Shown here piece by piece: positions 31,781 to 41,169 of a stretch of 64,000 bases of DNA. Below the pieces are notes generated by a model, which did not search any database, was not told where the DNA came from, and saw only the letters and a program-made list of their open reading frames with translations. Numbering within the stretch: the stretch's first letter is position 1; every line of letters begins with the position of its first letter. Origin of the DNA: Sulfuricaulis sp040901545. Its GTDB lineage: Bacteria > Pseudomonadota > Gammaproteobacteria > Acidiferrobacterales > Sulfurifustaceae. The position numbers were made by a program, and so were the translations under genes. The stretch spans positions 146,721-210,720 of the forward strand of contig NZ_JBBDYL010000005.1 in assembly GCF_040901545.1 (NCBI RefSeq), read 5' to 3'.

Positions 31781-32200
31781 TTTTATCGCCGCAGACTGAC
31801 GTTGAGACGGTTCGGTGGTAAAGGGGCGAGCCCGCGTTGGTTATCCTCGCCGCGGGCATTGCGACTTTGCTGCAATGGCTGATGGCATCAATCCTCATGA
31901 TTTTGTATTTCTGGACAGTGTAGTGAATCGATATATACCCGAGGTTCCTCTCATTTTTTCTCGTGTATTGCCTGGCAAGAGCTGTTATTTTCTGGCCAAG
32001 GACTGGAAACGAACGGAATAAGGGACTTTTGGCGTCTTTTTGCCAAATATCGCCCATAAGCAGAACTGTTAATTTTGACGCATGTCAAAGTAATGAACCG
32101 GGAAGGTTTGTAACCTACGGTGTCAGATACTGGCGTTAACTTATCTCGTTATGATTTCCATACCTGCGAGGGTCAAAACGATCCTGATTGAGCATCGGCG
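31781..32200. other. Intergenic region with an FNR/DNR-type site
   Basis: No gene is supported; short open frames here have no ribosome-binding site or protein-like composition. TTGACGCATGTCAA (32075-32088) is a perfect dyad of the CRP/FNR superfamily, 113 bases upstream of the hypothetical gene at 32201. Confidence 0.55.
32075..32088. promoter_or_regulatory. CRP/FNR-superfamily (DNR/FixK-like) binding site
   Basis: TTGAC-GCAT-GTCAA, a perfect palindrome of the TTGAY-N4-RTCAA class. Sites of this class respond to low oxygen or nitric oxide in many proteobacteria. It would serve the downstream gene at 32201 or, less likely, the metal cluster beyond. Confidence 0.6.
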
Positions 32201-32650
32201 ATGAAAATCGGCGGACAGCTACAAGCCGTTCATGGCAACGGGCGCGGAACGCGGGTTACAGCGTCGATGATGGTTATGTTGCTGTCCATATTATTAATAG
32301 CCATAGGTTTCCAGCCCTGCTGCGAATTATCTCCATCTATAGGAAAATTAGCGAAGCACAGTCGAGCATCAGCTGTTACCCCTGCTGGAATTAGCCATAA
32401 CCATGTTTTCTCTAACTGTGTTTCTGACAAGTCGCAAGATTACTGCGGTCATGGCGCAAACACTGGTCCAGCTTTAGCCAAAGCCGCGCCGGCGATTGTT
32501 GAATATACTTCTTCATCTGATGGCGGTGCCTACGCCGTTATCTCGTCGTTAACTTTTGCTTCTGCTACGCGTAATGTTTTGACGTCGGTTTATTCTATTT
32601 CTGCCCCGCCTTTCCGGCTTTATCTGCGTTACCTGCATCTTCTGATCTGA
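32201..32650 (+). CDS. Hypothetical exported protein
   Basis: 149 residues with a hydrophobic N-terminal helix (MMVMLLSILLIAIGF) ending in CC, a His/Cys-containing middle (SHNHVFSNCVSDKSQDYCGH) and the C-terminus LYLRYLHLLI. The last part resembles small proteins of copper clusters, but I do not recognise a family. It lies just upstream of a MerR regulator and metal-handling genes. An FNR-type site is upstream. Confidence 0.55.
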   Translation: MKIGGQLQAVHGNGRGTRVTASMMVMLLSILLIAIGFQPCCELSPSIGKLAKHSRASAVTPAGISHNHVFSNCVSDKSQDYCGHGANTGPALAKAAPAIVEYTSSSDGGAYAVISSLTFASATRNVLTSVYSISAPPFRLYLRYLHLLI

Positions 32651-32781
32651 TATTCACCGCTCCACCGGATAATTCCGGGCGGAGAGCGACCGGTTACGCC
32701 ACAAGACCAGGACGGATGTAAGCGTTGTTCAAGAAATTTATTGTGTCTGGACAACATGAAGTTTTACACGAGGAATCAATC

Positions 32782-33204
32782 ATGATGACGGTAAGCGAAT
32801 TTTCGATGCAAGGCGGCGTTCCTTCCCATGTGATCCGTTTTTACAGCCGTATCGGCTTGCTAAATCCGGCGCGCGATCCGGATAACGGGTACAAGTTGTT
32901 CTCGCGCTCGGATATCAGCCGGTTACACTTCATACGCCAGGCCCAAAGCCTGGGTTATACCTTGGACGAAATCGGCGAAATCCTCGCGACTTGCAGCCAC
33001 GGTCAGTCGCCGTGCGCCCGAGTCAGGCAAATTCTACGGCAGCGGATAAAAGAAAATCGCGGCAAGCTGGATGAGCTTATGACGTTGCAGAAACGGATGG
33101 AACATGCCTTGGCCAGTTGGGAGCGGATGCCAGACCATAAACCGCAGGGTGAGTCGCGGTGCCACTTGATTGAATCAACAGAAGTTACGCCAATGAACGC
33201 TTGA
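32782..33204 (+). CDS. MerR-family regulator, heavy-metal type
   Basis: 140 residues from the ATG at 32782, preceded by GAGGAAT. Winged helix: MTVSEFSMQGGVPSHVIRFY, SRIGLLNPARDPDNGYKLFS; dimerisation helix LHFIRQAQSLGYTLDEIGEI. The Cys/His segment CSHGQSPCARV is at the place where MerR-type sensors bind metal, and CHLIES follows near the end. It probably controls the downstream metal-response genes; no spaced MerR promoter was confidently found. Confidence 0.88.
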   Translation: MMTVSEFSMQGGVPSHVIRFYSRIGLLNPARDPDNGYKLFSRSDISRLHFIRQAQSLGYTLDEIGEILATCSHGQSPCARVRQILRQRIKENRGKLDELMTLQKRMEHALASWERMPDHKPQGESRCHLIESTEVTPMNA

Positions 33205-33394
33205 CATGTGTGCAGCGCACAGCCCTGATGATTATGCTCAGCGTGTTTACCGACGGACGGGAATGAATGAAAGATCTTTCCACTGTCGAAGATTGAAGGA
33301 AAGATCCGCAGCACCTGGATTGGATAACACCAAGCAAGAGGAAAAATTTGTGTGGCTGGTTTTCATTTAACTATTGTTCAAAAGGAGATGTGTG

Positions 33395-34039
33395 ATGCAT
33401 AAATCGATGATTCCGAGATTGGCGAGTCTGGTATTCGCGGCGGCACTGACGGCATCCGCGGCGACCATCTGGGCCGCTGGTACCGATAATGTGACATGCG
33501 GCTATGGCCCGGGCCCCGGTATGATGGGCGGCGGTCACGGCGGCATGGGTCCCGGCATGGGAATGATGGGCGGGATGATGGGCATGGGCCAGGGCATGAT
33601 GGGTGGTCACGGCGGCATGGGCATGATGGGCCCCGGTATGATGGGCTTAGGCCCGCTGGGAAGTTTGGATCTTTCCGACGAGCAGCGTACCAAGATCAAC
33701 AAAATCAGCGACACTCAACAGCAGCAACACTGGGCCATCATGGGCAAGATGATGGAAGGGCAAAATAAGCTGCGCGACCTATACGCCGCCGACAAGCCGG
33801 ATCCGAAAAAAGTCGGCGCGGTGTACGGCGAGATTGGTAAGCTGCAGCAGCAGATGATCGAGTCGCATGTTCAAGCGACAAACCAGATGCAGGATATCTT
33901 GACCAAAGAGCAACGGGATCAGCTCCGTCAGTGGCATCGTGGTGGAAGGGGCACGGGCGAGGGACCGCGCGGTCCGGCGGGTGGCCAGCGCGGCACCATG
34001 GGCCCCGGGAACATGCCTGGTAACATGATGGGACGCTGA
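33395..34039 (+). CDS. Met/Gly-rich periplasmic protein, Spy/CpxP-like
   Basis: 214 residues with GGAGATGTGTG before the ATG. Signal peptide (ASLVFAAALTASAATIWA), then a repetitive MGGGHGGMGPGM-type segment (about residues 35-85) able to bind Cu(I), then a helical domain with LSDEQRTKINKI and LTKEQRDQLRQW, the LTXXQ-like motifs of Spy/CpxP. Likely a periplasmic metal-binding chaperone. Confidence 0.85.
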   Translation: MHKSMIPRLASLVFAAALTASAATIWAAGTDNVTCGYGPGPGMMGGGHGGMGPGMGMMGGMMGMGQGMMGGHGGMGMMGPGMMGLGPLGSLDLSDEQRTKINKISDTQQQQHWAIMGKMMEGQNKLRDLYAADKPDPKKVGAVYGEIGKLQQQMIESHVQATNQMQDILTKEQRDQLRQWHRGGRGTGEGPRGPAGGQRGTMGPGNMPGNMMGR

Positions 34040-34046
34040 AGTCCGA

Positions 34047-34072
34047 CCGCTCCCCGGATTTCTGGGGAGCGG
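34047..34072 (+). terminator. Stem-loop after the Spy/CpxP-like gene
   Basis: CCGCTCCCC and GGGGAGCGG pair perfectly around an 8-base loop, 7 bases after the stop codon. Only a short T-rich tail follows, so partial termination or mRNA protection is likely. Confidence 0.6.
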
Positions 34073-34092
34073 ATTTCATCCGGAGGTGAGTC

Positions 34093-34344
34093 ATGGGCAA
34101 TTGGGGTTGGGATCACATGGGTAACGGCATGGGCTGGGGCATGGGTTTCGGCGGGATTTTCATGATCCTGTTCTGGGTGGTGATCATCGCGGCTGCTGTC
34201 GTGCTCGCGCGGTGGCTGTTCGGTGGTTCCGGACAGGGCGACAAATCCGGCGGGAAATCCGCGCTCGATGTCCTTAAGGAAAGATATGCAAGCGGTGCCA
34301 TTGGCCGCGAGGAATTCGAGCAGAAAAAGCGCGATCTCGGGTGA
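34093..34344 (+). CDS. SHOCT-domain small membrane protein
   Basis: 83 residues. A Gly/Trp/Met-rich N-terminus (MGNWGWDHMGNGMGWGMG), one membrane helix (FMILFWVVIIAAAVVLARWLF) and a C-terminal SHOCT domain (ALDVLKERYASGAIGREEFE). CCGGAGGTGAG precedes the ATG. It is common in heavy-metal clusters; function unknown. Confidence 0.88.
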   Translation: MGNWGWDHMGNGMGWGMGFGGIFMILFWVVIIAAAVVLARWLFGGSGQGDKSGGKSALDVLKERYASGAIGREEFEQKKRDLG

Positions 34345-34405
34345 TGGGGAATCACACGCCGGATAAAACCTCGACCGTGTTCTGTTGGGCGAGAGCGGAG
34401 GCAGT

Positions 34406-34780
34406 ATGTGTCACCTGATATTGGCGCTGCCGGTGCTGGGTCTGGCAGCATTCTGGTTGTGGTCCATGCCCGTCGCGATAGCGGTGTATGCGGGTATTTT
34501 CCTTTTATCCCTGTCGCTTTATTACTTCATCTTTCTGGCCATGCGGCGACCGGTGGTGACTGGGACGGAAGCAATCCTTCAGGGAACCGGCAAAGTCATC
34601 GAGGTGCATGGGCACAGGGTACGCGTCCGGGTGCAGAGCGAGATTTGGAACGCCGAGTCACTGGATAAGCTGCGTGCCGGGGATCGGGTAAGCATTATGG
34701 GCGTGAATGGTTTGGTGCTGCGTGTGCGGCGCCTTAGCGGTGGCCGAAATGCGAACATCGCATCAGCCGTTTCCAGGTGA
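34406..34780 (+). CDS. Membrane protein with NfeD-like C-terminal domain
   Basis: 124 residues from ATG 34406 with GCGGAGG upstream. Two membrane helices are followed by an OB-like domain (TGTEAILQGTGKVIEVHGHR, DRVSIMGVNGLVLRV) resembling NfeD. It belongs to the small-membrane-protein run 34.1-35.7 kb ahead of the copper ATPase. Confidence 0.75.
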   Translation: MCHLILALPVLGLAAFWLWSMPVAIAVYAGIFLLSLSLYYFIFLAMRRPVVTGTEAILQGTGKVIEVHGHRVRVRVQSEIWNAESLDKLRAGDRVSIMGVNGLVLRVRRLSGGRNANIASAVSR

Positions 34781-34809
34781 AGTGCTCGATTGAACCCAGG
34801 AGGATGGAA

Positions 34810-35265
34810 TTGCAGACTCTCATTAAACCAGGACTGATCGGTACACTTGCATGTGTACTGCTGCTCGCCGTTTATTTTTCCGTGCTGACCCTGGTCTCTG
34901 GCTGGGAGTTCACGCTCACGCAATTCACGATGTACTGGTACTTCATTGTGACGCTTGCGGTTGGTTTCGGCGTGCAGATCGGTTTGTACACTCATCTCAG
35001 GCGCATCACCTCCCATACCGACGCTTCGGGCAAGGTCGTGACCGTCTCCGGGGCCACGTCCACCGGGTCGATGATCGCCTGCTGCGCCCACTATCTGACC
35101 AATGTGCTGCCCGTGCTGGGTGCGACCGGGGTGGTGGCACTGGTGGCGCAATACCAGACCCAGCTTTTCTGGGTGGGTTTGGCGTTTAACCTGGCCGGAG
35201 TGGTCTACGTCGGTAACAAGGCCGTTCAGGCATCGAGGCATATGGCATTGATGGAGGGACACTGA
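34810..35265 (+). CDS. Multi-pass membrane protein of the copper cluster
   Basis: 151 residues from TTG 34810. AGGAGG ends 6 bases before it, whereas the ATG at 34804 touches the Shine-Dalgarno and the ATG at 34777 has none. Four predicted helices; a notable segment SGATSTGSMIACCAHYLTNV has vicinal cysteines next to a histidine, possibly a metal site. I do not recognise a named family. Followed 1 base later by the next gene. Confidence 0.75.
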   Translation: MQTLIKPGLIGTLACVLLLAVYFSVLTLVSGWEFTLTQFTMYWYFIVTLAVGFGVQIGLYTHLRRITSHTDASGKVVTVSGATSTGSMIACCAHYLTNVLPVLGATGVVALVAQYQTQLFWVGLAFNLAGVVYVGNKAVQASRHMALMEGH

Positions 35266-35266
35266 C

Positions 35267-35734
35267 ATGAGAGATATCCATTTGCACCGAAGCGGAGTTG
35301 TTATCGCGCTGGTAATCGGGCTTGCGGGAGCGGTGTTTTCAGCACTGGATCCACTGTGGCACGGAAGCGCGTTCGCGGCCACGCCGGCCGGTACCCGGGC
35401 GATCCCGGCAGCGCAGACTAACCGCGAAGGCGCTGTTACCGTCAAAATCACGCCGCGCAACCTCGCACCGGATGCCGCCAGCTGGGAATTCGAGATTATA
35501 CTGGATACCCACACTCAGGCGCTGAATCAGGACATGTCCCGCTCCGCTGTCCTGATTGATGCTGCGGGCAAATCACACCCCGCCGTCGGCTGGGAAGGCG
35601 ATCCGCCGGGCGCCCATCATCGTCGCGGCGTGCTGCGCTTCCAGCCACTGCCGGGCAAGCAAGCCGCGGTGGAACTCCGTGTTACGGGCATCGGCGGAGT
35701 TGAGGTGCGGAAGTTTCGCTGGCAGCTTGAGTAG
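35267..35734 (+). CDS. Exported protein of unknown function
   Basis: 155 residues: N-terminal signal (VVIALVIGLAGAVFSA), then a beta-rich domain (GAVTVKITPRNLAPDAASWE, RRGVLRFQPLPGKQAAVELR). It is translationally close to the preceding membrane protein and 113 bases ahead of the copper ATPase. No catalytic motif seen. Confidence 0.72.
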   Translation: MRDIHLHRSGVVIALVIGLAGAVFSALDPLWHGSAFAATPAGTRAIPAAQTNREGAVTVKITPRNLAPDAASWEFEIILDTHTQALNQDMSRSAVLIDAAGKSHPAVGWEGDPPGAHHRRGVLRFQPLPGKQAAVELRVTGIGGVEVRKFRWQLE

Positions 35735-35847
35735 TCCAGTCGTCCCTGTCTGGTGTTGGCAAGGTTACGGCCGAGCGGTTTGACCTGCGCGTCACACGCG
35801 GGTTTAAAATTAAAATCAAGTTGAGAGGATTTCTTTAAATAAACCTT

Positions 35848-38277
35848 ATGGACAAAGAGACGATCACGATCTCCGATCCGGTATGTGGCATGACGGTCGA
35901 ACCCGGTCGCGCGGCGGCCAAGGCCGAGCATGAAGGCCGCGTTTACTATTTCTGTTCGACCCACTGTCATGACAAATTCATTGACGAGCCTGAGCGTTAC
36001 CTCGGTGCAGGCGGAGGTGCGGGCAAGACGGCGGCGGTGGCAGGCAAGGGCGTGATCTACACCTGCCCGATGCATCCGGAGGTCCGGCAGGAAGGGCCGG
36101 GCGACTGTCCCGAGTGCGGCATGGCGCTCGAGCCGGCCGGTGCGCCGGCGTTAACGACTAAAACCGAGTATGTCTGTCCGATGCATCCGCAGATCGTGCG
36201 CGATGAGCCGGGCGAGTGCCCGATCTGCGGCATGGCGCTCGAGCCGCGCACAGTCACGATGGAAGAAGAGGAAAGCCCCGAACTGCGCGACATGACGCGC
36301 CGCTTCTGGGCCAGCGCCGTGCTGGCTGTCCCGGTATTCCTCAGCGCAATGGCGGCGGAGTTCTGGCCGGAGGCGATGGCGCAGCTCATTCACCCGCGCC
36401 TGCGCCAGTGGTTGGAGCTGGTCGTGGCGACACCGGCCGTGGTCTGGGGCGGCTGGATTTTTTACGTGCGTGCCTGGCGCTCGGTCGTGACCTGGAATCT
36501 CAACATGTTTACGCTGATCGGCCTGGGCGTGGCGATCGCCTGGGCCTACAGCGTGGTGGCCACGGTCGCGCCGGGGATCTTCCCCGCCTCGGTGAAGATG
36601 GCGGCGGGGCAGGTGCCGGTGTATTTCGAGGCCGCGGCCGTGATCACCGCGCTGGTGCTGCTCGGCCAAGTGCTGGAGTTGCGCGCCCGCTCACGCACCA
36701 GCGCCGCCATCAAGATGTTGCTCGGGCTCGCGCCCAAGACCGCGCGCGTGGTGCGCGAGGACGGCGCCGAGGAGGACATCCCGCTCGAGCAGGTCAAGCC
36801 CGGCGACCGGTTGCGCGTGCGCCCTGGCGAGAAAATCCCGGTGGACGGCGTCGTGCTCGAAGGCGGCAGCGCGGTGGACGAGTCGATGGTGACCGGCGAG
36901 CCCATGCCGGTGACGAAACAGAGCGGGGACAAGCTCATTGGCGCCACCGTCAACGGCACCGGCGGTCTGCTGATGCGCGCGGAGAAGGTCGGCACCGACA
37001 CGCTGCTGGCGCAGATCGTGCGCATGGTGGCGGAGGCGCAGCGGTCGCGTGCGCCGATCCAGAAGCTGGTCGATATCGTCGCCGGCTACTTCGTCCCGGC
37101 GGTGGTGATCATCGCCGTGCTCACGCTGATCGTCTGGGGTTTTTGGGGGCCGGAGCCGCGCCTGGCGCACGCCGTCATCAATGCCGTGGCCGTGCTCATC
37201 ATCGCCTGCCCCTGTGCATTGGGACTGGCGACGCCGATGTCGATCATGGTCGGCACCGGCCGCGGCGCCACCATGGGCGTGCTGATCAAGAACGCCGAGG
37301 CGCTGGAGATCCTGTGCAAGATCGACACGCTGGTCGTCGACAAGACCGGCACGCTCACCGAAGGCAAGCCCAAACTCGTCGCGGTCGAACCGGCGCCGGG
37401 CTTCGAGGCAGAGACCGTGCTGCGCTTGGCAGCGAGCCTGGAGCAGGCGAGCGAACATCCGCTGGCGGCAGCGATCGTGCGCGGCGCCAAGGATCGCAAG
37501 CTGGCGCTCGCGTCGCCGGAAGACTTCGATTCGCGGACCGGCCGCGGTGTGATCGGCAAAGTCGAGGGCAAGGCGGTGGCCCTCGGCAACCGCAAGCTGC
37601 TGGAGGAATTGGGCATCGACGCCGCGGCCATGCTGGCGCGCGCGGACGCCCTGCGCCAGGAAGGACAGACCGTCATGTACCTGGCGATCGACGGCAAGCC
37701 CGGCGGCCTGATCGGCGTAGCCGATCCGATCAAGGATTCGACGCCGGAGGCGTTGGAGGTATTGCACTGGGAAGGCGTGCAAGTCGTAATGCTCACCGGC
37801 GACAACCGCACCACCGCCCAGGCGGTGGCCGCGAAGCTCGGCATCGACCAGGTGCAGGCCGAGGTGCTGCCGGAGCAGAAGGCGGAGATCGTCAAGAAAC
37901 TACAAGCCGAAGGGCGCAAGGTGGCGATGGCGGGTGACGGCATCAACGACGCGCCGGCGCTCGCGCAGGCGCAGGTGGGCATCGCCATGGGCACCGGCAC
38001 CGACGTCGCCATGGAGAGCGCCGGGGTGACGCTGGTCAAGGGCGACCTGCGCGGCATCGCCCGCGCTCGGCGGCTGTCGCGCGCAACCATGCGCAACATC
38101 CGCGAGAACCTGTTCTTCGCCTTTATCTATAACAGCCTGGGCGTGCCGGTCGCGGCCGGCGTCCTCTATCCCTTCTTCGGCCTGTTACTTTCGCCCATCA
38201 TCGCTGCGGCGGCCATGAGCTTCAGCTCGGTGTCGGTCGTCACGAACGCATTGCGGTTGCGGCGGATCAGGATGTAG
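35848..38277 (+). CDS. P1B-type copper/silver-exporting ATPase with YHS domain
   Basis: 809 residues. An N-terminal YHS domain (DPVCGMTVEPGRAAAKAEHE, YYFCSTHCHDKF; residues 9-50), two Cys/Met modules (YTCPMHPEV about 70 and YVCPMHPQI about 108), then the P1B core: TGEPMPV, CPCALGLATP (about 455), phosphorylated Asp in DKTGTLTEGK (about 497), HP locus (SEHPLAAAI), GDGINDAPAL (about 696). CPC plus these modules indicate Cu(I) or Ag(I) export. It uses the unusual TAAATAAACCTT leader with no strong Shine-Dalgarno. Confidence 0.95.
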   Translation: MDKETITISDPVCGMTVEPGRAAAKAEHEGRVYYFCSTHCHDKFIDEPERYLGAGGGAGKTAAVAGKGVIYTCPMHPEVRQEGPGDCPECGMALEPAGAPALTTKTEYVCPMHPQIVRDEPGECPICGMALEPRTVTMEEEESPELRDMTRRFWASAVLAVPVFLSAMAAEFWPEAMAQLIHPRLRQWLELVVATPAVVWGGWIFYVRAWRSVVTWNLNMFTLIGLGVAIAWAYSVVATVAPGIFPASVKMAAGQVPVYFEAAAVITALVLLGQVLELRARSRTSAAIKMLLGLAPKTARVVREDGAEEDIPLEQVKPGDRLRVRPGEKIPVDGVVLEGGSAVDESMVTGEPMPVTKQSGDKLIGATVNGTGGLLMRAEKVGTDTLLAQIVRMVAEAQRSRAPIQKLVDIVAGYFVPAVVIIAVLTLIVWGFWGPEPRLAHAVINAVAVLIIACPCALGLATPMSIMVGTGRGATMGVLIKNAEALEILCKIDTLVVDKTGTLTEGKPKLVAVEPAPGFEAETVLRLAASLEQASEHPLAAAIVRGAKDRKLALASPEDFDSRTGRGVIGKVEGKAVALGNRKLLEELGIDAAAMLARADALRQEGQTVMYLAIDGKPGGLIGVADPIKDSTPEALEVLHWEGVQVVMLTGDNRTTAQAVAAKLGIDQVQAEVLPEQKAEIVKKLQAEGRKVAMAGDGINDAPALAQAQVGIAMGTGTDVAMESAGVTLVKGDLRGIARARRLSRATMRNIRENLFFAFIYNSLGVPVAAGVLYPFFGLLLSPIIAAAAMSFSSVSVVTNALRLRRIRM

Positions 38278-38467
38278 GTGAAGGATGTATGCATGGTCAA
38301 CGCACAAGTCTTCGTATCGCGCTATGCGTAATCGTCATGGTGGCCGCGCATGAAGGAGATGGATCAGTAATACCGGCAATCGTTCGGCGTTGTTGGTCAT
38401 ACTGACGGCTGTTTTTGCCTGAATGAGTCACGCCGGCTTGCGTTGGTGACCGGCTGGAGAGCAACCG

Positions 38468-40168
38468 ATGCACGCTGAATTCATTCACGAAGATCGCATC
38501 GCCTATTTCACGATGGAAATCGCACTGCGCAATGAAATTCCCACCTACAGCGGGGGCTTGGGGGTGCTTGCCGGCGATACCGTGCGCACCGGTGCCGACC
38601 TGGAACTGCCGCTGGTGACGGTTACCCTCGTCAGCCGCGCCGGCTATTTCCGCCAGGAGATCGACGCGCAGGGTCGGCAGGTGGAGCACCCGAACCCGTG
38701 GGACCCCGGCCGCTTCGCCACGCCGCTCGAAGCCAAGATCGCGGTATCCATCGAGGGGCGCGAAGTCTGGGTGCGCGGCTGGCTCTATATATTAAAAGAT
38801 CACATGAACGGCCGCGAGCCGGTCATCCTGCTGGACACGGATCTCGATGAAAACCGTGCCGACGACCGGGAGATCACGCATTATCTTTACGGCGGCGACA
38901 CAACCTACCGGCTGAAGCAGGAGATCGTGCTCGGTATCGGTGGCGTGCGCATGTTGCAGGCGCTGGGATTCAGCGTGCGCCAGTATCACATGAACGAAGG
39001 GCACTCCGCGCTGCTCGCGCTGGAACTGCTGCGACGCTATGCCTACTCGCCCGAGGATGTACGCTCCGGCGAATCGCCCTATGACATTCCGCGTGTGCGC
39101 GAGCTGTGCAATTTCACCACGCACACTCCGGTGGAGGCGGGGCACGACAAGTTTCCCTACGATCTGGTGCAGCGGGTCCTCGGCGATTACGTCGATCTGG
39201 CTGTCTTGAAGCGACTGGCCGGCGAAGACGCGCTCAATTTGACGTGCCTGGCTTTGAACTTGAGCGATTTTGTCAACGGCGTGGCCAAGCGTCATGCCGA
39301 GGTCTCGCGTCAGTTCTTCCCTGGCTATCGTGTCCATGCCGTGACCAACGGAGTGCATCCTTACCTCTGGACTTGCCCAAGCTTCATTAAGCTCTACGAT
39401 GCCCATCTCCCCGGCTGGTGCCACGAACCCGAGTTGCTGGTGCGCGCCGACCGCATTGCGGATGCCGCCATCTGGGGGGCGCATGTCGAGGCGAGAAATC
39501 GATTGATCGAGAAGGTGAAGGCGTTGACCGGTGTCGGCCTGCATCCCAAAGTTCCGATCCTCGGCTTCGCTCGGCGCATGACCGCTTACAAGCGCGCGGA
39601 TCTGCTGTTTTCCGATCTCGAACGCCTCAAGTCCATCGCGCGGCAGCGGTCATTTCAACTGGTGCTGGCCGGCAAGGCCCATCCGCGCGACGGCGGCGGC
39701 AAGCAACTGATTGAAACGCTGCATCGTCACATGCATGAACTCAGCGACGTGATCCGCATTGCCTATCTGCCGGACTATGACATGGATATCGCGCTGGCGA
39801 TGGTCGCCGGCGTGGATGTCTGGCTCAACACGCCGCTCAAGCCGCTGGAGGCTTCCGGCACCAGCGGCATGAAGGCGGCGTTCAACGGCGTGCCATCCCT
39901 GAGCGTGCTGGACGGATGGTGGATCGAGGGTTGCATCGAGGGTGTGACCGGCTGGTCCGTGGGTGATTCCGCGCAGTCCGCCGACGGCGCGGACGCGGCG
40001 TCGCTGTATGACAAGCTGGAGCACGTGGTCCTGCCGCTGTATTACGGCTATGCCGGCGACCAGGCCGCGTGGATCGCGGTGATGAAAGGCGCGATCTGCA
40101 AGAGCGCCTCGTTTTTCAACAGTCATCGCATGATGCGCCGCTATGCCACCGAGGCATATATCCGCTAG
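38468..40168 (+). CDS. glgP: Alpha-glucan phosphorylase
   Basis: 566 residues of the short alpha-glucan-phosphorylase type. Releases glucose-1-phosphate from glycogen with pyridoxal phosphate. IAYFTMEIALRNEIPTYSGG is the family start, and the cofactor lysine lies in EASGTSGMKAAFNG. PILGFARRMTAYKRADL and HMNEGHSALLALE are further marks. The stop codon TAG lies in the first unit of a 17-bp imperfect tandem repeat (40152-40168, 40169-40185). Confidence 0.93.
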   Translation: MHAEFIHEDRIAYFTMEIALRNEIPTYSGGLGVLAGDTVRTGADLELPLVTVTLVSRAGYFRQEIDAQGRQVEHPNPWDPGRFATPLEAKIAVSIEGREVWVRGWLYILKDHMNGREPVILLDTDLDENRADDREITHYLYGGDTTYRLKQEIVLGIGGVRMLQALGFSVRQYHMNEGHSALLALELLRRYAYSPEDVRSGESPYDIPRVRELCNFTTHTPVEAGHDKFPYDLVQRVLGDYVDLAVLKRLAGEDALNLTCLALNLSDFVNGVAKRHAEVSRQFFPGYRVHAVTNGVHPYLWTCPSFIKLYDAHLPGWCHEPELLVRADRIADAAIWGAHVEARNRLIEKVKALTGVGLHPKVPILGFARRMTAYKRADLLFSDLERLKSIARQRSFQLVLAGKAHPRDGGGKQLIETLHRHMHELSDVIRIAYLPDYDMDIALAMVAGVDVWLNTPLKPLEASGTSGMKAAFNGVPSLSVLDGWWIEGCIEGVTGWSVGDSAQSADGADAASLYDKLEHVVLPLYYGYAGDQAAWIAVMKGAICKSASFFNSHRMMRRYATEAYIR

Positions 40169-40358
40169 AGGCGTATATCTGCTAGCACAAACGCTGCGGT
40201 AAAACGGCGCCCACACTGGGACGATTGCAGGCATCGATTGGTTCAGGTGGCTCCATCGCGTCTTCCTGGAAAACGGTCAACGCGACTGCGCCACGTAACA
40301 TACGCCGGCATCACCTCATCCAGGGTGATACCGGCTTGATTCCCAGGAGGTGGTCACC

Positions 40359-40934
40359 ATGCCCGTCATCGTTACGCCGGCAAATCATCGTTTCCCGTGG
40401 TACGTGCGGTTGTTCTTCTGGAACCAGCGGCGGCGTTACGGCGCGGTGCTGGAGCCCGCCCGCCTGTGGGGACGCACGCCCAAGGTGTTCATCGCCGTGG
40501 CGCTGCTCTTCGGCGCCCTCGATCGCCGCGCATCGCCGATTGAACCGCGGCTGCGCGCGCTCATTACGGTACGGGTATCGCAGATCAACTGGTGCGCCTT
40601 CTGCGTCGACATCAACTCATCCCTGGTGCTGAAACGCGGGGGCAATCCGGCCCGGCTCGCCGCGCTGGATCGATTTGAGTCGAGTGACCTGTTCACCGAG
40701 CAGGAGAAGGCGGCGCTCGCGTACGCGGAAGCGGTCACCTTTTCAAATCGCAGGCCCACGGCGGAACACTTCGCGCGGCTGCGGCGCCATTTCGACGATG
40801 ACGCCATTATCGAGCTGACCGGGCTGATCGCGTTTCAGAATCTCTCGAGCAAGTTCAACGCCGCCCTGGGTGTTGAAGCGCAGGGATTCTGCACGGCGGC
40901 ACCGCAACCAAAAGAACGGAATCAGACAACTTGA
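40359..40934 (+). CDS. Carboxymuconolactone decarboxylase-family (AhpD-like) protein
   Basis: 191 residues from ATG 40359, with AGGAGG 8 bases upstream. The CXXC pair and following acid (WCAFCVDINSSL) are the AhpD/CMD active-site pattern, with the helical region LTGLIAFQNLSSKFNAAL. Probably a disulfide- or peroxide-related activity; the substrate is unknown. Confidence 0.87.
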   Translation: MPVIVTPANHRFPWYVRLFFWNQRRRYGAVLEPARLWGRTPKVFIAVALLFGALDRRASPIEPRLRALITVRVSQINWCAFCVDINSSLVLKRGGNPARLAALDRFESSDLFTEQEKAALAYAEAVTFSNRRPTAEHFARLRRHFDDDAIIELTGLIAFQNLSSKFNAALGVEAQGFCTAAPQPKERNQTT

Positions 40935-41169
40935 CGCCTGGGTTAATGGTCGGATCGGGTGATGGTGTCCCTTGGTACCGACCCAGATCGAATGACCACG
41001 GAGTGTAGACTAGACCTGTACGCGACACTCAGGTTTTAGGATAAACCGGTTTCAATTTACCACGTCATGATTTTTTTCCGGTACGGTGGGAACGGATTGC
41101 GGCGCTGAATATCTAATCTGAAAAATAGCCGACAGAAAACGGAAGGATCAGACACAGGAGGGCGTCGCG

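Noticed and set aside
36216..37937. 573-codon open frame in another frame of the copper ATPase gene
   Set aside because: Arg/Gly-rich out-of-frame shadow; the ATPase frame has all catalytic motifs.
38288..38404. 38-codon frame upstream of glgP
   Set aside because: GGA before the ATG but no conserved composition; likely chance.
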